From the NCBI GenBank assembly GCA_025055055.1, contig JANWYX010000435.1, forward strand, positions 1 to 20,664: DNA of 20,664 nt, read 5' to 3'. Shown one piece after another: positions 15,563 to 20,664 of this stretch; the first letter of the stretch is position 1; each line of letters starts with the position of its first letter. The translations under genes were made by a program, and so were the position numbers. The notes under the pieces are model-generated. The model was not told the DNA's origin and searched no databases. It saw only the letters and a list, made by a program, of their open reading frames with translations. The DNA is from Caldilinea sp. (GTDB lineage Bacteria > Chloroflexota > Anaerolineae > Caldilineales > Caldilineaceae).

Positions 15563-16768
15563 ATGACGCCCACGATTCTCTGTCTCGCCAGCTACTTCAA
15601 GGGCGGCGCCTTCATCGAGGAGTGCAAACGGCTCGGCTGTCGCACCATTTTGATTACCTCGCAAGACCTGGAGCACGAAGCCTGGCCGCGCGACGCGATC
15701 GACGAATTTTTCGTCATGCCCTTTGTCAACCTCTTCAAGCAGCCGGACATCACCTACGCCGTCAGTTATCTGGCGCGCACGCGCAAGATCGACCGCCTGA
15801 TTGCGCTCGACGATTTCGACGTGGAGACGGCGGCCGACCTGCGCGAGCATCTGCGCATCCCCGGCATGGGCTGCACGACGTCGCGCTATTTTCGCGATAA
15901 ACTGGCCATGCGCGTGCAAGCGCGCGACGAGGGCATCCCGATTCCCGAGTTCGTACACGTGCTCAACTATGAGGATCTGCGGAACTTCATGGCGACCGTT
16001 CCCGGGCCATGGGTGCTCAAGCCCCGCTCAGAGGCCAGCTCGATGGGCATCCGCAAGGTCAACCGCGCCGAAGAGCTATGGCCGATTCTTGAAGAACTGG
16101 GCGATCGGCAGTCCTTTTACGTTCTGGAAAAGTTTGTGCCGGGGAATGTCTACCACGTCGATTCCATTGTGTGGGACAAGAAGGTTCTCTTCACGGTGTG
16201 CAGCCGCTATGGCCTACCACCGATGGCCGTCTATCAGGGAGGCGGTGTTTTCATCACCGGCAATCTGCCCTATGGCACGGCGGAGGAGCAGGCGTTGCAG
16301 GCGCTCAACCGCGAAGTGATCGCCGCCATGGGCATGGTGCGCGGGGCGACGCACGCCGAGTTCATCCGCTCTGAAACGGACGGGAAATTCTACTTCCTGG
16401 AAATTGCGGCGCGCGTCGGCGGCGCCAACATCGACCTAATGGTGGAGCACGCCACCGGTGTCAACCTATGGCGAGAGTGGGCGCGGCTGGAAGTGGCGCA
16501 CCTACGTAAAGAGTCATACGCGCCGCCGCCCGCAAAGGAGGAGTACGCCGGTCTGGTCGTCTCCCTGGCGCGTGAGCCTTGGCCCGACACCTCTGCGTAT
16601 GACGACCCGGAGCTGGTTTGGCGCTTACGCAAGGAGCATCACGTCGGCTTCATCGTGGCCTCGCCCGACTACGCACGGGTGCAACAGCTCATCACATCTT
16701 ACGCCGAACGCATCGCCCGCGACTTTATGGCGGTGGCGCCGCCCAAAGCCGGGGAGCGGCCTGTGTAG
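15563..16768 (+). CDS. ATP-grasp ligase A (substrate unknown)
   Basis: A 401-residue cytoplasmic ATP-grasp enzyme. This superfamily joins a carboxylate to an amine, thiol or other nucleophile through an acyl phosphate. Start chosen at ATG 15563 (AAGGA seven bases upstream; MTPTILC lines up with MQPTILC of the downstream paralogue). Residues 1-105 form an N-terminal domain with DDFDVETAADLREHL, followed by the RDK segment (111-113), ATP-binding K153 in VLKPRSEASSMG, the hinge VLEKFV (188-193), and metal/phosphate residues E266 (HAEF), E280 and R284 (FLEIAARVGG). The layout is closest to free-standing amino-acid or dipeptide ligases such as BacD-like and carnosine-synthase-like enzymes. Its paralogue starts 69 nt downstream in what looks like one transcript. 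No partner gene reveals the product. Confidence 0.85.
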   Translation: MTPTILCLASYFKGGAFIEECKRLGCRTILITSQDLEHEAWPRDAIDEFFVMPFVNLFKQPDITYAVSYLARTRKIDRLIALDDFDVETAADLREHLRIPGMGCTTSRYFRDKLAMRVQARDEGIPIPEFVHVLNYEDLRNFMATVPGPWVLKPRSEASSMGIRKVNRAEELWPILEELGDRQSFYVLEKFVPGNVYHVDSIVWDKKVLFTVCSRYGLPPMAVYQGGGVFITGNLPYGTAEEQALQALNREVIAAMGMVRGATHAEFIRSETDGKFYFLEIAARVGGANIDLMVEHATGVNLWREWARLEVAHLRKESYAPPPAKEEYAGLVVSLAREPWPDTSAYDDPELVWRLRKEHHVGFIVASPDYARVQQLITSYAERIARDFMAVAPPKAGERPV

Positions 16769-16837
16769 ATGATTGCGCGCCGGTCATCGCCCGGGTTTCT
16801 AATTCTTTAAATCTCACCCATCTCACCAAGCGAGAAG

Positions 16838-18046
<1,209 letters not shown>

Positions 18047-18095
18047 ACTCGACGCCTTGCATCTCAATTGCGCAAATCCATCCATGGCCAACAAC

Positions 18096-18114
18096 TCGGC
18101 TTCGGCCGATTTTT
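18096..18114 (+). terminator. UUCG-tetraloop intrinsic terminator
   Basis: TCGGC (18096-18100), loop TTCG, GCCGA (18105-18109), then five T (18110-18114). The stem is short, but C(UUCG)G is an exceptionally stable loop. It closes the ATP-grasp unit and separates it from the regulator promoter. Confidence 0.7.
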
Positions 18115-18146
18115 GATCCACAAAACTTATAGGCTCAATCAAAATA

Positions 18147-18175
18147 TTGACAAAGTCCAGAATATCTGATATGAT
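18147..18175 (+). promoter_or_regulatory. Strong promoter of the Fur-family gene, with operator-like dyad
   Basis: A perfect TTGACA (18147-18152), 17-nt spacer and TATGAT (18170-18175). The predicted transcription start is at or next to the ATG at 18183. The inverted repeat ATATC-T-GATAT (18162-18172) overlaps the spacer and -10, a natural place for autoregulation by the encoded protein. Confidence 0.75.
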
Positions 18176-18182
18176 AAAAGCT

Positions 18183-18620
<438 letters not shown>

Positions 18621-18644
18621 AATTGCGCCCTCGTACCAACATCG

Positions 18645-18695
18645 TTGTGGTATCAACATCATCTATATAATGCAGAGATAGGGTTATAGGGATAA
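18645..18695 (+). promoter_or_regulatory. Candidate katG promoter and operator region
   Basis: A perfect TATAAT at 18666-18671 with a weak TTGTGG (18645-18650) only 15 nt upstream. An imperfect dyad, TACCA (18634-18638) with TGGTA (18648-18652), brackets the -35. Between the -10 and the ribosome site lie the direct repeat ATAGGGTTATAGGGAT and the dyad TTAT-AGGG-ATAA (18684-18695). Any of these could bind the regulator; none is a full PerR or Fur box. Confidence 0.45.
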
Positions 18696-18708
18696 TGGAG
18701 GAAACGCC

Positions 18709-20664
<1,956 letters not shown>

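Noticed and set aside
16769..16837. A terminator or promoter between the two ATP-grasp genes.
   Set aside because: Only a small ATCTCACC direct repeat is seen; no stem with T-run and no paired -35/-10.

Overview
The window is GC-rich and densely coded, and most likely comes from a Chloroflexota bacterium of the Anaerolineae/Caldilineae type. That placement is inferred from protein style: giant multi-pass glycosyltransferases with a recurrent C-terminal beta-sandwich module, a secreted DUF5122 (delta-60) repeat protein ending in a 'YLPL' tail, and a DUF4038 glycosidase. It has not been tested by any search.

Layout. (1) 1-4637, plus strand: a sugar-use cluster of a 5'-truncated SIS-domain sugar-phosphate isomerase, an apiosidase-like (DUF4038) glycosidase, a zinc-dependent medium-chain dehydrogenase and an FGGY sugar kinase. 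Two short intergenic gaps inside it (1899-1996 and 3038-3128) carry decayed, hairpin-forming repeat-like DNA. (2) 4695-11862, plus strand: three large GT-C membrane glycosyltransferases joined by 4-nt ATGA overlaps, all ending in related beta-sandwich modules. (3) 11863-12193: a tRNA unit (initiator tRNA-Met and a second CAT tRNA) with a strong promoter, a perfect hairpin between the tRNAs and a terminator. (4) 12194-15364, minus strand: a secreted 1056-residue protein with fourteen delta-60 repeats, probably two seven-bladed propellers, then two cysteine-paired beta domains and a tail. (5) 15365-18114, plus strand: a self-contained unit with promoter, two tandem paralogous ATP-grasp ligases of unknown product, and a UUCG-loop terminator. 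(6) 18147-20664, plus strand: a PerR-type Fur-family regulator, apparently on a leaderless transcript, followed by katG (catalase-peroxidase), cut by the window end.

How the genes fit together. Region 1 plausibly frees a plant-type sugar, oxidises or reduces it, phosphorylates it and isomerises the phosphate. Region 2 probably builds or decorates a cell-envelope glycan or glycoprotein using polyprenyl-phosphate sugars. Region 6 is a peroxide-stress pair arranged like the furA-katG loci of actinobacteria. The least explained parts are the tandem ATP-grasp pair and the shared module of the three glycosyltransferases. No CRISPR array, insertion sequence, phage gene or integrase was seen.
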